Below, one piece after another: positions 41,601-64,000 of a stretch of 64,000 bases of DNA. The notes below the pieces were generated by a model that had not been told where the DNA came from, ran no database searches, and was given only the letters and a program-made list of their open reading frames with translations. A program made the position numbers and the translations under genes. Source of the DNA: Chrysomallon squamiferum (lineage: Eukaryota > Mollusca > Gastropoda > Neomphalida > Peltospiridae); NCBI GenBank assembly GCA_012295275.1, contig CM022676.1, forward strand, positions 9,466,086-9,530,085, written 5' to 3'. Position 1 is the stretch's first letter. Each line of letters starts with the position of its first letter.

Positions 41601-44600
41601 AGTCTTTTCTGAGGGTGCAAAAGACTGATTACTATATTTAATATTTGGGTATTTACTTGTAGTATAACTGTCCTTTCTTTTAAATTAAGTTCTTCTTTTC
41701 TTTTTTTTTAATTTCAGTTTGACAATTATGAAATGGATTTCGTTTGCTTACAGTTTATTAGAACTGTCTGCAAATGTCGAAGTAAAATACCTGAAATTTT
41801 CAAAGAAGAAACGTTCATAAGAATTTGGTCTGCTCTCACAAAAATGTTGACTGCATTGTCAAGGAAGAGTAAACAGAAAGTGATTACATCATCAGAATGT
41901 GTTGTCTCAGAACAGCAAAACCTGTGACTTCATCAAAAGATGCAGACAACATTAAAAATGTTTCGGTTTCTGACTTGTTGAATTCTGAAAGGGAGATTAC
42001 TATAAGTCATAAAGCCAAATGTGATGTGAGAGTTAAGGAACTTGATTGTGATGAAAAAGAGATTATGAAAAATGACCAGTGGAATATGAGATTAAATTTG
42101 CTGCAGAACACAATCACCGTAGCGATGACATCATGTGACCTGAGCCAATTCAAGTCTCTTCTGACTGGGCTGGTGAATGACATGGTTGGTTTGAATATTA
42201 AAAATTTTAAATATATAAATAAATAAAATAAATTTTAAATAAATAAAACAAAATGAAAAATATTTATCAGATAAATGTAATTATTTGGTCGAATTCGAAT
42301 ATATTACATTAATGTACACTCATAAATAAAAACTGAAAATAATTTTTCTGTCTGTAATTGTGTGCAACACCATGCATGCACATGTATGTATGCTTTTGCA
42401 TGAAAACAGTGTACAGACACACCCTGATAAAGACAGACAGACAGACAGATAACATACAGAAGCAAACATAGATACAGGCCCACAAACAGACACATATACA
42501 AAAAAAAAAAAAAAAAAAAAAGATCTACATTATCATATAGTGAAACCAAGCAGAACACAAGTTTCTTTTTCTCATCTGTTTTTTCAGAATCCTAGTAACA
42601 TCTGGGGAAATCCTGTAACCATAGTAACAGCAGTGGACATATGGAGCAACCTGCTGTTGTCCAGTTTATCGGATGACCAAGGCAAGGAAGTTGCCAAGAT
42701 CACACTGCATGTTGTAACAAACTACCAGGAGGTGTTGCAGGTGTTGCATGGAATTGATGACGAGGATGTCATACACGATGTTGCAGTTCCCATCTTGAAG
42801 TCGCAGTCACAAATGATTAACTATGGATCGGTAAAAAAAAAAATTTATATTTTTTATTCAGGTTGTTTGTTAACAATAACAGCAGTTAAAAATAGTAGTA
42901 GTAATAATGATAGTTGTGATTACAATAATGATGGTAGATGATGATGGTGATAGTGAATGTGATAATAACAATAGTAATAATAATAATAATGACAGTGATG
43001 AAGATATTATGTTGCTGATTCTGATAACAGTAATGCTGATGATACTAGTAATAATGGTGATGATGATAACAGTAATGATGATGATATTAGGATGATGATT
43101 ATAACAATGATGACGATAATAGTAATGATGGTGATGATGATAACAGTAATGATGATGATAATAGGATAATGATGATTATAACAATGATATTGATAATGAT
43201 GATGATAATAACAGTTCAGTGAACATTTTTTTCTGCATTCTTATTTTTATGAATAGAATAAAAAAAATATTATCATTTCTTTCAGTTAACTGTTATAGTT
43301 TAATTTATTGTTATATATTTTTTTTTTACTTAAATAAAAAGATACCAACAAATAATTCTCTTGCAAAATTTGAAAAAAAGTTATTAACAAATTCAACAAT
43401 ATGATTTTTCCTGCCCACTCAAACAGTCTGAAAATTATTCATTTTTCCTCACATTATTACTTAAATCCACTGTAATGAAAATAAAAACTCTTCACTCTTT
43501 TATTATTTCATTCTTGCAGATACTGATGTCAAGCACTCTTGCCTTGGACTGCTTACACAGTTGTCTTCTCATGCCACTAGAGGGCGTCAGCTACTGGACA
43601 TTTATCCCAGCATTCCGAGCTGTGTACAGTGTGCTCAATTCACTGATGATGAACCATAGAGAGCTCTTGCTGCAGTCGATCCCATCTTACGTGGCAGCTC
43701 TGTCTAATATCCTTTTAATGCAGCTTACATCCCAGTTCAGAGGTTTTAAGTAAATCTCTATTCGAATGTCAACGTTTTCTTCTACATATTCTGTGATTGT
43801 TTTTAGCATAAATGTTTCACATTTGAGATGGGTGTTGCTGTTTGATGTAAAATTGGGTTTTATGGTCTGGATGATTTTTCAAATTTTGATATATGGATGG
43901 TCGAAAATCTAGTTAGATATTTTTTTTATTTTTACATTTTTCTTCACCAAGATTACCAAGTTTAAATTATTTTTAACATGAATGATTTATAATTAGCTTC
44001 ATTATTACTTTAAGCATATTTTGTGTGTGTGTGTTGTGTGAAAGGGTAGATACAGACATACATTACAGCCTGCTAACTGGGTATGAGAGAGAGAGAGAGG
44101 GTGGGGGAGGTGTGACAGGGTGAATGGGAGGGAGTGTATGAGAATGTGGATTTGTTATTTGTGTGTGAACATGGTTTGCATTTGTGTGTGTGTGTGTGTG
44201 TGTGTGTTAATATGGCTTGCTAAATAAAATTTAGTTCAGTTTTTTTAAAACCTACTTGCTCATAAAAACCAGAATGTTTAAGTTCCTTGACGCATTCTTA
44301 CAGTTAATGAAAGGTTTGATTAGCTATGGCAGTCAGAGCAGACTAAAATCAGAGGTGTTGAATACAGACGATATTGTACAGTGTGCTCATCTCTTGACAA
44401 AGTAAGAACAATTCCTTCATTTATTAATTAGAGGTAATGAAAAACAACACGGATTTCTGAAGGTTATTTTAATACTTTTTTTGTATGTCGTGTTGTTGTT
44501 ATTACTGCTACTGCTAAAACAACCACCACAACAAAAAACAAAACAACAAAACTTCTGAAATACTAGTTCTACATCCACTATACTACTACTACTACTGTTA

Positions 44601-44724
44601 TTACTGCTTCTGCTTCTACTACTACTACTACAGCTATTACAGTTATACTGCTACTGCTATTGAAACAATAAAAACACCACTATTACTACTACTACTACAT
44701 TAATAACTGCTACTACTATTACAT

Positions 44725-44758
<34 letters not shown>

Positions 44759-45148
44759 GCTACTACTGTTTATTACTGCTACCACTATGCTATTACATTA
44801 ATAACAACTACTACTGTTACTACTACTACTACTGCAACTACTGTTTCTCCTGCTGCTGTTAATTGTATTATTACTTTTATTCTTACTACTAATTCAGTTA
44901 TGAATATTAATTTCTTCGTAGCTGGTTATTGTTTTAAATTACTTCTTCTTTTTACTGAAGTTTTTAAATTTTTTATTTTTTGTTTCAGATTATTTGAACT
45001 GACTACCAGCCACAGAGTGCAGTTTGGGAAAGTCTCAGTCTACATTTTGGCTGATTACGCAAATGAAGTTCAGAACACAACCCTCTTACCTGCAGTCAAG
45101 GTATAAATTAACTCTTTGTTATCTTAAGATTTGTCTCTACGTTTTGTC

Positions 45149-45197
<49 letters not shown>

Positions 45198-45877
45198 GGT
45201 GTATCTTTGTATAAATGTACGTGTGTGTATATGCATTTGTGTATGTGATGTGTATTAAGTGTATCATTGTATAGATGTTGTATGTAAGTGCACATTTGTA
45301 TGTGTGTGTGTTTAAGGTGTATCTTTGTATACATGTTGTATATAAGTGTAAGTGCACGTGTGTGTGTGAGGTGTATGTTTGTATAGATGTATATGTATAT
45401 ATGTATGCATGTGTATGTGTGTTCATGTGTGCGTCTTTGTATGTATTCATTGTGTGTGTTTGTGTGTGTGGGTTTATCTGTCAGTGTCTGTGTGGTGTAT
45501 GTATGGCTGTCTGTCACACACACATGGATGTATGCATGTTGTATGATAGCTGATGGATTTGTGTCTGTCCATATTGGTAGGTGTGTGTGTGTGTTAATGT
45601 GTCTGTCCATACTGGTAGGTGTGTGTGCATGTGTCCAATGATAAAAGTTGTAGTAAATACAATAAATACAACTTCAGCGTCTTCTTAGGACGTGATTAAT
45701 ATTTTTTGTTGTGTTCTTCAGAGAGCTGTGTTACCAGGAATCTACTCTGTTGTTGACATCTGTGATGACCACGGCATTGCACATCTTCACACAGCACTAC
45801 CTCTTGGAGTTCGTGATGTCTTTCATATGTTGTACACCGACTACAAAAAATACTTCAAATTTTCTGGACGAATATAA
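21631..45877 (+). CDS. URB2: URB2 ribosome biogenesis protein, 28 coding exons
   Basis: Complete orthologue of URB2 (yeast Urb2/Npa2), a nucleolar helical protein needed for early 60S pre-ribosome assembly. Exons: 21631-21649, 22240-22390, 23278-23398, 25158-25295, 26180-26317, 26464-26603, 27452-27575, 28510-28607, 29258-29497, 29921-30041, 30475-30635, 30974-31080, 31792-31973, 32770-32997, 34545-34703, 35157-35308, 36133-36285, 36947-37048, 37351-37462, 37959-38228, 39912-40031, 40290-40556, 41718-42184, 42588-42830, 43520-43749, 44273-44401, 44989-45100, 45722-45877. Phases agree throughout and give about 1,546 residues; the human protein is about 1,520. The N-terminal RMKLVRYAW...LPNKQQVL and the C-terminal LPLGVRDVFHMLYTDY of the Urb2/Npa2 C-terminal domain match human URB2 as I remember it. 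The start is supported by equal spacing to the human N-terminus. Oddities: exon 2 ends at a GC donor, exon 23 has a one-base frameshift, and the exon 25/26 junction is the least certain. Confidence 0.93.
22715..23100. repeat. Degenerate tandem repeat of about 60 bp in URB2 intron 2
   Basis: Diverged units share AGANAC/TT, TTTCTGTGGAAATA, ATATAATTA and TTTTTCAT. Clear copies begin near 22721, 22866, 22920, 22985 and 23038. It abuts the 87-bp duplication at 23119. Confidence 0.6.
23119..23300. repeat. 87-bp tandem duplication containing the exon 3 acceptor
   Basis: Unit 23119-23205 is repeated at 23206-23292, and the motif continues into exon 3. Each copy has GTTGTTGTAG followed by AAAACATTTCTCAGATGAAG, so the real acceptor (AG at 23276-23277) has a duplicate 87 nt upstream (AG at 23189-23190). 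Using the upstream site would add 87 nt and bring in an in-frame TAG. Confidence 0.85.
23733..23803 (+). pseudogene. Duplicated fragment of URB2 exon 7 inside intron 3
   Basis: About 71 bp matches 27443-27513 (end of intron 6 plus the first 62 nt of exon 7) with five mismatches, including the AATTTAG acceptor. The copy runs directly into a TA array. The true exon 7 is the one at 27452, which keeps frame and continues to a good donor. Confidence 0.85.
24255..24860. repeat. Degenerate tandem repeat of about 90-110 bp in URB2 intron 3
   Basis: A recurrent ACTAAAYTTTGAATCYT motif (near 24263, 24373, 24466, 24541, 24647, 24728) alternates with CCAAATATCTTANAATATGA and ATATGAAGTA. The copies are old and diverged; they have no coding content. 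Confidence 0.6.
27320..27412. repeat. (CTTT)n microsatellite
   Basis: A TTTC tetranucleotide array in URB2 intron 6, ending 40 bp before exon 7. Confidence 0.9.
27850..28125. repeat. TTA/ATT/CAT trinucleotide field
   Basis: Impure TTA array grading into CAT units in URB2 intron 7, ending just before the first snoRNA copy. The Tyr/Ile/Leu-rich open frames are repeat translations. Confidence 0.9.
28156..28234 (+). ncRNA. SNORD57-like: Intronic box C/D snoRNA, copy 1 (18S Am99 guide type)
   Basis: Lies in URB2 intron 7, same strand. The terminal stem TTTTCCCA/TGGGAAAA is a perfect 8 bp. C box ATGAAGA at 28165-28171, D' box CTGA at 28186-28189, D box CTGA at 28223-28226. The guide before the D box (GATCTAATGAGT) pairs with the conserved 18S segment GGCUCAUUAAAUCAG: 11 Watson-Crick and 2 G-U pairs out of 14, with one mismatch. 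The fifth nucleotide before the D box faces human 18S A99, the site known to be guided by SNORD57 in human and snR51 in yeast. It would be released from the spliced intron and act in the nucleolus with fibrillarin. Confidence 0.85.
31281..31349. repeat. (TC)n microsatellite
   Basis: Nearly pure TC array with a few TGTC interruptions, about 30 bp upstream of snoRNA copy 2. Confidence 0.9.
31378..31452 (+). ncRNA. SNORD57-like: Intronic box C/D snoRNA, copy 2 (18S Am99 guide type)
   Basis: URB2 intron 12. Stem TTCCCA/TGGGAA, C box ATGAAGA (31385-31391), D' CTGA (31406-31409), D CTGA (31443-31446). The 18S guide is identical to copy 1. The conserved A-rich sequence just after the stem resembles that of copies 1 and 3, showing that the duplicated segment was longer than the RNA itself. 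Confidence 0.85.
31520..31668. repeat. 26-bp tandem repeat (six units) beside snoRNA copy 2
   Basis: Units of ATTAGTTTGACTCAGNAGAC plus AAGTGA begin near 31517, 31543, 31569, 31595, 31621 and 31647. The same repeat family occurs in the opposite orientation at 33671-33850 beside snoRNA copy 3. Confidence 0.8.
32002..32329. mobile_element. Tc1/mariner (pogo-like) MITE in URB2 intron 13
   Basis: Body 32004-32327 (324 bp), flanked by TA on both sides. The ends CAGGTTCGGGACCAATTATC and, on the reverse strand, CAAGCACCAGACCAATTATC match at 15 of 20 positions. TA duplication with CA(G/A) ends and ACCAATTATC fits the pogo/Tigger branch. There is no transposase; it is non-autonomous. It lies about 30 bp after exon 13. 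Confidence 0.75.
33498..33572 (+). ncRNA. SNORD57-like: Intronic box C/D snoRNA, copy 3 (18S Am99 guide type)
   Basis: URB2 intron 14. Stem TTCCCA/TGGGAA, perfect-consensus C box ATGATGA (33505-33511), D' CTGA (33526-33529), D CTGA (33563-33566). Guide identical to copies 1, 2 and 5. The consensus C box makes this the best-formed member. It shares its intron with the degenerate copy 4. Confidence 0.87.
33671..33850. repeat. 26-bp tandem repeat beside snoRNA copy 3, inverted relative to 31520-31668
   Basis: Diverged units of CTGATTCACTTGTCCATTGA plus GTCAAA. The reverse complement matches the unit at 31520-31668, so the same satellite sits next to two snoRNA copies in opposite orientations. 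Confidence 0.75.
34063..34136 (+). pseudogene. Degenerate copy 4 of the box C/D snoRNA
   Basis: Same URB2 intron as copy 3. It keeps the stem TTCCCA/TGGGAA, C box ATGATGA (34070-34076) and most of the 18S guide (GGTTTGATCTAATGAG). The D box reads ATGA instead of CTGA with one base missing, and the D' box reads ATGA with a diverged D' guide. Loss of both D boxes should prevent snoRNP assembly. Called a pseudo-copy. Confidence 0.75.
34858..34893. repeat. (CAT)n microsatellite
   Basis: About 11 CAT units in URB2 intron 15. Confidence 0.9.
35555..35680. repeat. Compound TGCA/CA/TATG/TA/GA array
   Basis: Short tracts of ATGC, CA, TATG, TA and then a GA array of about 18 units, in URB2 intron 16. 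Confidence 0.9.
36310..36665. repeat. Trinucleotide field (GAT, TTG, TTA, CAT, GTA)
   Basis: Adjoining impure GAT/AAT, TTG/TTA, CAT and AGT tracts just after exon 17. Homopolymeric Asn, Asp, Leu and Ser frames over it are artefacts. Confidence 0.9.
39020..39550. repeat. Minisatellite of about 115 bp, five units, upstream of snoRNA copy 5
   Basis: Each unit has AAGTGAAAACAATTGGNGAT, GTTGCTACAGTAAATATATT, TTTAATATTTCATTGTGTG and a variable TG tract. Units begin near 39021, 39120, 39267, 39370 and 39499. It lies in URB2 intron 20. Confidence 0.8.
39597..39671 (+). ncRNA. SNORD57-like: Intronic box C/D snoRNA, copy 5 (18S Am99 guide type)
   Basis: URB2 intron 20. Stem TTCCCA/TGGGAA, C box ATGAAGA (39604-39610), D' CTGA (39625-39628), D CTGA (39662-39665). 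The guide is identical to copies 1-3. It ends 240 nt before the exon 21 acceptor. Flanks beyond the stem differ from copies 1-3, so box and guide conservation here is more likely due to function than to recent duplication. Confidence 0.85.
40655..41425. repeat. GGGA/GA tract and TG-rich minisatellite of about 55 bp
   Basis: A GGGA/GA tract (about 40660-40718) precedes about 12 units of a TG tract plus TATTTTTGTCTGTGTTTTTT and GTTTGTGTCAGTGTGTCTAG in URB2 intron 22. Cys/Val/Phe-rich open frames over it are repeat translations. Confidence 0.85.
41917..41920 (+). other. URB2: Frameshift in URB2 exon 23
   Basis: The upstream frame of exon 23 hits TGA at 41925-41927. The downstream frame is open to the GT donor at 42185 and continues into the next exon with recognisable URB2 sequence. 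One extra A in the AAAA run here would join the two frames, and the exon would then be 468 nt, phase 0 to phase 0. Probable assembly error; real disruption is possible. Confidence 0.75.
42890..43215. repeat. GAT/AAT imperfect repeat
   Basis: Impure GATGAT/AATAGT field with a larger unit of about 75 bp (GATGATAACAGTAATGATGA) seen at about 43060 and 43138. URB2 intron 24. Confidence 0.8.
44575..44880. repeat. (CTA)n imperfect trinucleotide field
   Basis: CTA/TTA/CTG units in URB2 intron 26. Confidence 0.9.
45145..45640. repeat. TG array and degenerate TG-rich minisatellite
   Basis: A pure TG array (about 45153-45195) is followed by diverged units containing AAGGTGTATCTTTGTATANA and TGT. URB2 intron 27. 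Overlapping His/Thr and Val/Cys frames are artefacts. Confidence 0.85.
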
Positions 45878-45882
45878 TAGAA

Positions 45883-45901
45883 AATAAATTTTTTAAATAA
45901 A
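45883..45901 (+). terminator. URB2: URB2 polyadenylation signals
   Basis: AATAAA occurs at 45883-45888 and 45896-45901, 6 and 19 nt after the URB2 stop codon. That implies a very short 3' UTR. Further AATAAA-like motifs occur downstream, so the site used is uncertain. Confidence 0.5.
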
Positions 45902-46687
45902 ACATTTTGTTTGTTGTGTTTTAACTGTATTACTGTTTTCTCTGAATACATGACAGAAAATTAAATTTTTAAATAAAAGTTTTGTATGTTATATATTAAT
46001 ATTTTCTGTCCAAATGTGATAGAAAATAATATTTTAAAGTAAAAAAAATTATTATATTGTTTTAAATGTATTAATATTTTCTCTGTTTGGTTTTAAAGTT
46101 CAAACTTTTGTCACTTTTGTTTTAAAAAGAAGCTTTAGTTATTTTCAGTATTTCAGTTATACAGAAATTTATGTAGACATGTATTTAAAAATACATTTTA
46201 GATGTAAAAATATTAGAAAACAAAATGTTTCATATATTCAAATTTCAGTATATTATAAAATAATAAAAATATTTTGTCATTAGCAAATCCATGTTGGTCA
46301 TGAAGGGCTTAACAACAATGCTATACCTTCAGTTACCAGGAAAAAAGTTAATTACTTGTATTATTAGAATAAATCCTGAATTATAAAGCTATTTATTCAT
46401 TTATTTTTAAAACATAACTTCAGTTTTAAATAATCTGTTAATATTTCTTAAAATTATATTTTTTATTAGTGTAAATAATTATGAACGTTCAAAACAGATT
46501 GTTACTGTAGAGCTAAGAACTACTAAATGTTTGATTTATATAAATTTGATAATTTCATACGATAAATTTAAGAAATAGTTTTCATATATTCCTGTAATAT
46601 AAATGGTGCAATCTTAAAAACGTTTGTGCATTTATTCATTATTGAATTTTATATGCGAAATGGAAAAAGCAGTAAATAAATTGTATT

Positions 46688-46746
<59 letters not shown>

Positions 46747-46916
46747 AAAAAAAAACGGCGTCTAAGGACTTCGGTTACCGTATTATATTATGTCAAACAG
46801 AGTGATCTGCCTTTAATCGTCAGATGGCAGTATAAAGCAACCACCATGGTGGCATGTAAACAATTTTGTCGCACCATTTATAACTTTCTTTAACTGAGAT
46901 GTAGCTCAAAGGAATT
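45902..46916. promoter_or_regulatory. Intergenic region and 5' region of the downstream gene, with a uORF
   Basis: AT-rich spacer with a TTA array (about 46690-46744), then a more complex 170-bp segment before the ATG at 46917. TATAAAG at 46831-46837 could be a TATA box. A 15-codon upstream ORF with an ideal start context (CCACCATGG, 46846-46893) lies before the main ATG, which has a weaker context. If transcription starts about 30 nt after the TATA motif, the uORF would be left out. Confidence 0.4.
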
Positions 46917-60694
<13,778 letters not shown>

Positions 60695-61030
60695 CAGAAA
60701 TTGGTGGAATCATAAAATTTAAATTCTCTCATATCAAACTTGTTATCATTATCTGTGATTTATTCAAAATCCTAGATTTTACATCATTTCTTGGAGAGAA
60801 GCTTCTATCATAGAGAGCCTGTTTGAGAAGATGGTAAAATAATATACAAATGCTTCTTGAAGTGACAATTAAAAACAAAACAAAAATTTCCTTTCAGAGA
60901 GACATTGTATATAGATTATTATTATTTTTTTTTTTTTTTTTTTAAGTTATGTTTGGCATTTATTTTCTAAATCTGTTAATGAAATATGTTATTCTTCTTA
61001 AAAAAAATATATATATATATAATAATATAA

Positions 61031-61072
<42 letters not shown>

Positions 61073-62471
61073 AACATTAAAAATAATAATAGCAGAAATA
61101 AAAAATAAATAAGATTTAAAAAAATATACAGTTTAAAAAAACAAAAAATGGAGAAAAAGATAAGATATTATGGCATGTGTGGACCCTAGAAAAATCAAAT
61201 GTGTGTAAAAAGATATGTCATTCACAATCAGTAAAGATAAGTAATCACTTATAATTCATGTGTTGAGTAGGTTTTTATTATAAAGATATTCTCATTTTGA
61301 TAAACCAACCTGCAATACGTTAGGCAAAGAGCCAGCTGTTATTTTGATTCTAACCAGTGGTGATGATGTGAAAAACACATATGGCACATTTGATAGAGAT
61401 GTAATATTTTGAGGTGTGACTTTAATTTAAGAAATATATTCAAAGAATTTCAGGTTTGGATATTTCAGTTGTGTTAAAATTAGATGGCAAGAATAGGGGT
61501 GAAGAATGCAAAAATGTAACGTTTTTTTTGTTTTTTGTATTTCTTTTTGTTTTGTTTTGGTTTTTTTGTGTGTCACATTGCACTTATCTGTTCTGTATAT
61601 ATTTTTTTTCTTTCAATAAATATTATTCTAACTTCTGTTTTTAATAGCTGTGACAGTGAAAATTTATTTAAAAAAATGTTTTTGAATACCAATATCAAAA
61701 ATTGCCAAAAAAAACCACGTTATTTTTTTTTAAATTTCTTAAACCAATATTTTTACTTCTAATTCTTTGTAACTTTTAAAAACTTGTATTATATTTATTC
61801 CAATATGAAAAATGCCAAAATGAATATATTTTGTTATTATTGTTGTCTTTAAATTTTTTATTTGAGAAAAGCCAAAGATTCATCTAACTGTAGCTAAAAT
61901 TATTCAGCTAGAGAGCAGCCATCTTGTATATTCATCTTTTCTGTTTATGTCTTGCATCTGTTGTTTTGAAGGGATGTAAAACATTTAAATTATTTTTTAA
62001 ACATTTTTGGTAAACATCTGTATTTTACAACTATATATGTATTTTTTTTTTTTTTAAGAATTATAATGGTAGAAGAGAATACAGAACAGTTATTATAATT
62101 ATGATTTTTGAATGATACAAAACATTTGATTTGATATCTGTGATACAGTTTGTATGATTGGTCAATGTAAACTTTAATCTGATTGGTGCATTTTAATGTT
62201 AATTTTTATTCCTTCACAGAGTGAATATATATTTTTTTTTATAATTATAAATTATGAAGCAGAAAAACATTTAAAACATATTACTAATAACAAGCATTGT
62301 TGAAGCATATAGATGTATGTTTATATATTATAATTATTTTTAAATTATGAAGCACTGATTTTTTTTTTGCTTGTTACTAATTCTTTATTTTTTAATGATA
62401 TATATTTATGTATGTATGTATGTATATATATATATATATTTATGTATGTGTTTATATATATATATATACAC

Positions 62472-62514
<43 letters not shown>

Positions 62515-64000
62515 CCTAACATCTGAAAACAAAACCACTAAATGGTTTGTAAATGTTTATACAAAAATTATTTTATTTATTCATTTGTTGCATTTTTTTG
62601 TTCTTTCTGTGCAATATATCATTTTTTTTTTTTTTACTTTATGCAACACCTGCCTATTTCCAGGTAAAACTGTGATACCTGTATATTAATTAATTACAGG
62701 TAAGCTCTGTATATTCATACAGGTATCAGAATTTTTATTATATTAACTGCTATTGTAAAGAAATAATTAAAAACTAATAATTAATGTCAGATAAATTTCA
62801 TACATGATTTGTACATAGAAAATTATATTTAAATGATTTCGTTTGAAATATTTTTTACTTTCTTTCTTTTCATTATATTTCATTTACTTCGTTTTTGTTT
62901 TTGTAGATTATTTATAAACACAAACACCTCATGAGTCCAAAAACTCAATATTTAAACATTTCTTGAAACATACAAATTCTTTTAGGAATAAAATATTTAA
63001 AAAAATAATAAAATAATTATGTAATAAAGAGAAATTAAAAACAAAACCAGGAAATCTTAATCTTTCTATCTTTATTTACAAAAATATGGAATTAAAAGAA
63101 ATGAAATCAAATCAAAAAAGAAAACCACAAAAATTGTTAATTTTGTGTATTTATTTACAAGAATATGGAATTAAAGAACTTATTTATACAAAATTTAGTG
63201 GGGTTTTTTTGTTTGTTATATTTAAAATATATAATTGTTAAAAGTATTGGACTTATTGCCCGTTCCAGCTACTGCTCCAGTTTATCTGATTATGCAGTTA
63301 TGATTACTTATATATCTTCTGTTTCTTCCTTTCTTTCTTAGCAGCAAGTTTCATTCATATACAAATTTGTTAATAAATTATTATTAAATAAAATGTCTTT
63401 TTTCTTTAAATATTTCTTTTATGTTTTTTTTTTTTGGCTGGGACACTATAGAAGAAAACTTAATAAATAATAACTAAAACAAACATTAAAAATATATATA
63501 TATTTTTTATTATTATTATTTTTTTTTTTTTTTTTTTTTAAATTAAAGAAAAGGAGCAGGATCTGATGAAAATTTAAGATGGTTATGCAAAAATAAAACA
63601 TTTCGAACCAAACAAATGAAACAGCTGGAACAGATTTGATAAAACATCTATTTATAAAACAGATATTTACTGTTGTAATTCAAAATGGATTTATGAAAAA
63701 TAATCGATGCTTGTTTGTAAAAACAATATTTTCTCCAAATATTGGAAAAGAATAACAACAGTATTACAGTAATGATTATAACAATTACTAATAATAAATA
63801 AATAAATAAATAAATAAAATAATAATGAAGACCCAAAGTTAGCATTAGTAACCTTTATTCTTGTTTCATTTACATTTCTTTTTCAAACTGGGTAAGAAAA
63901 TTTTTTTTAAAATAAAAAATAATAATTATTGCAATTATAATAAATTAATAAATAAAAAAAAAAAATAAAAAATATAAAAAAAAAAAATAAAAATAAAAAT
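60695..64000. other. 3' UTR and downstream flank, no further gene recognised
   Basis: Follows the TGA of the unidentified gene. Candidate polyadenylation signals include AATAAA near 61097 and at 61615-61620. Repeats include ATA (about 61035-61067) and TA/CA (about 62400-62513). The open frames here are AT-driven. No exon, RNA gene or mobile element is supported. Confidence 0.45.

Overview
The window is animal nuclear DNA, AT-rich and unusually full of microsatellites and minisatellites, with intron-split genes whose exons sit far apart in repeat-rich introns. A secreted phospholipase A2 of conodipine type on the minus strand and a fragment resembling a common mollusc repeat suggest a mollusc, probably a gastropod; this is inference. 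No bacterial, viral or organellar features were seen.

Layout. Positions 1-11,233 are mostly repeats and AT-rich sequence, with one possible last exon (604-787, +) of a gene entering from the left. 11,234-13,366 (+) encodes a C2H2 protein with 15 zinc fingers in a single coding block, interrupted by three one-base frameshifts. 13,367-19,145 holds a foldback element, a decayed mollusc-type repeat, a TA/TG higher-order array and a hAT-type MITE with a perfect 8-bp target-site duplication. 19,146-20,690 (-) is the phospholipase A2-like gene. 21,631-45,877 (+) is a complete 28-exon orthologue of URB2, a nucleolar ribosome-biogenesis protein of about 1,546 residues. 46,917-60,694 (+) is a 15-exon gene for a 621-residue acidic helical protein that I do not recognise. 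60,695-64,000 is 3' flank and repeats.

The main discovery is inside URB2. Four introns carry five copies of a box C/D snoRNA of about 75 nt with terminal stem TTCCCA/TGGGAA, C box ATGAWGA, D' box CTGA and D box CTGA. The guide next to the D box is complementary to the 18S rRNA segment around human A99, and the D+5 rule lands exactly on A99. This makes it a SNORD57 (yeast snR51)-type guide RNA, so a ribosome-assembly gene also hosts a multicopy rRNA-methylation guide. One copy has lost its D and D' boxes. A second theme is duplication of exon edges and splice acceptors into introns, seen at URB2 exons 3 and 7 and at exons 5 and 13 of the downstream gene.

Four frameshifts in otherwise intact coding sequence can each be explained by one missing base in a short homopolymer, which points to residual assembly errors.
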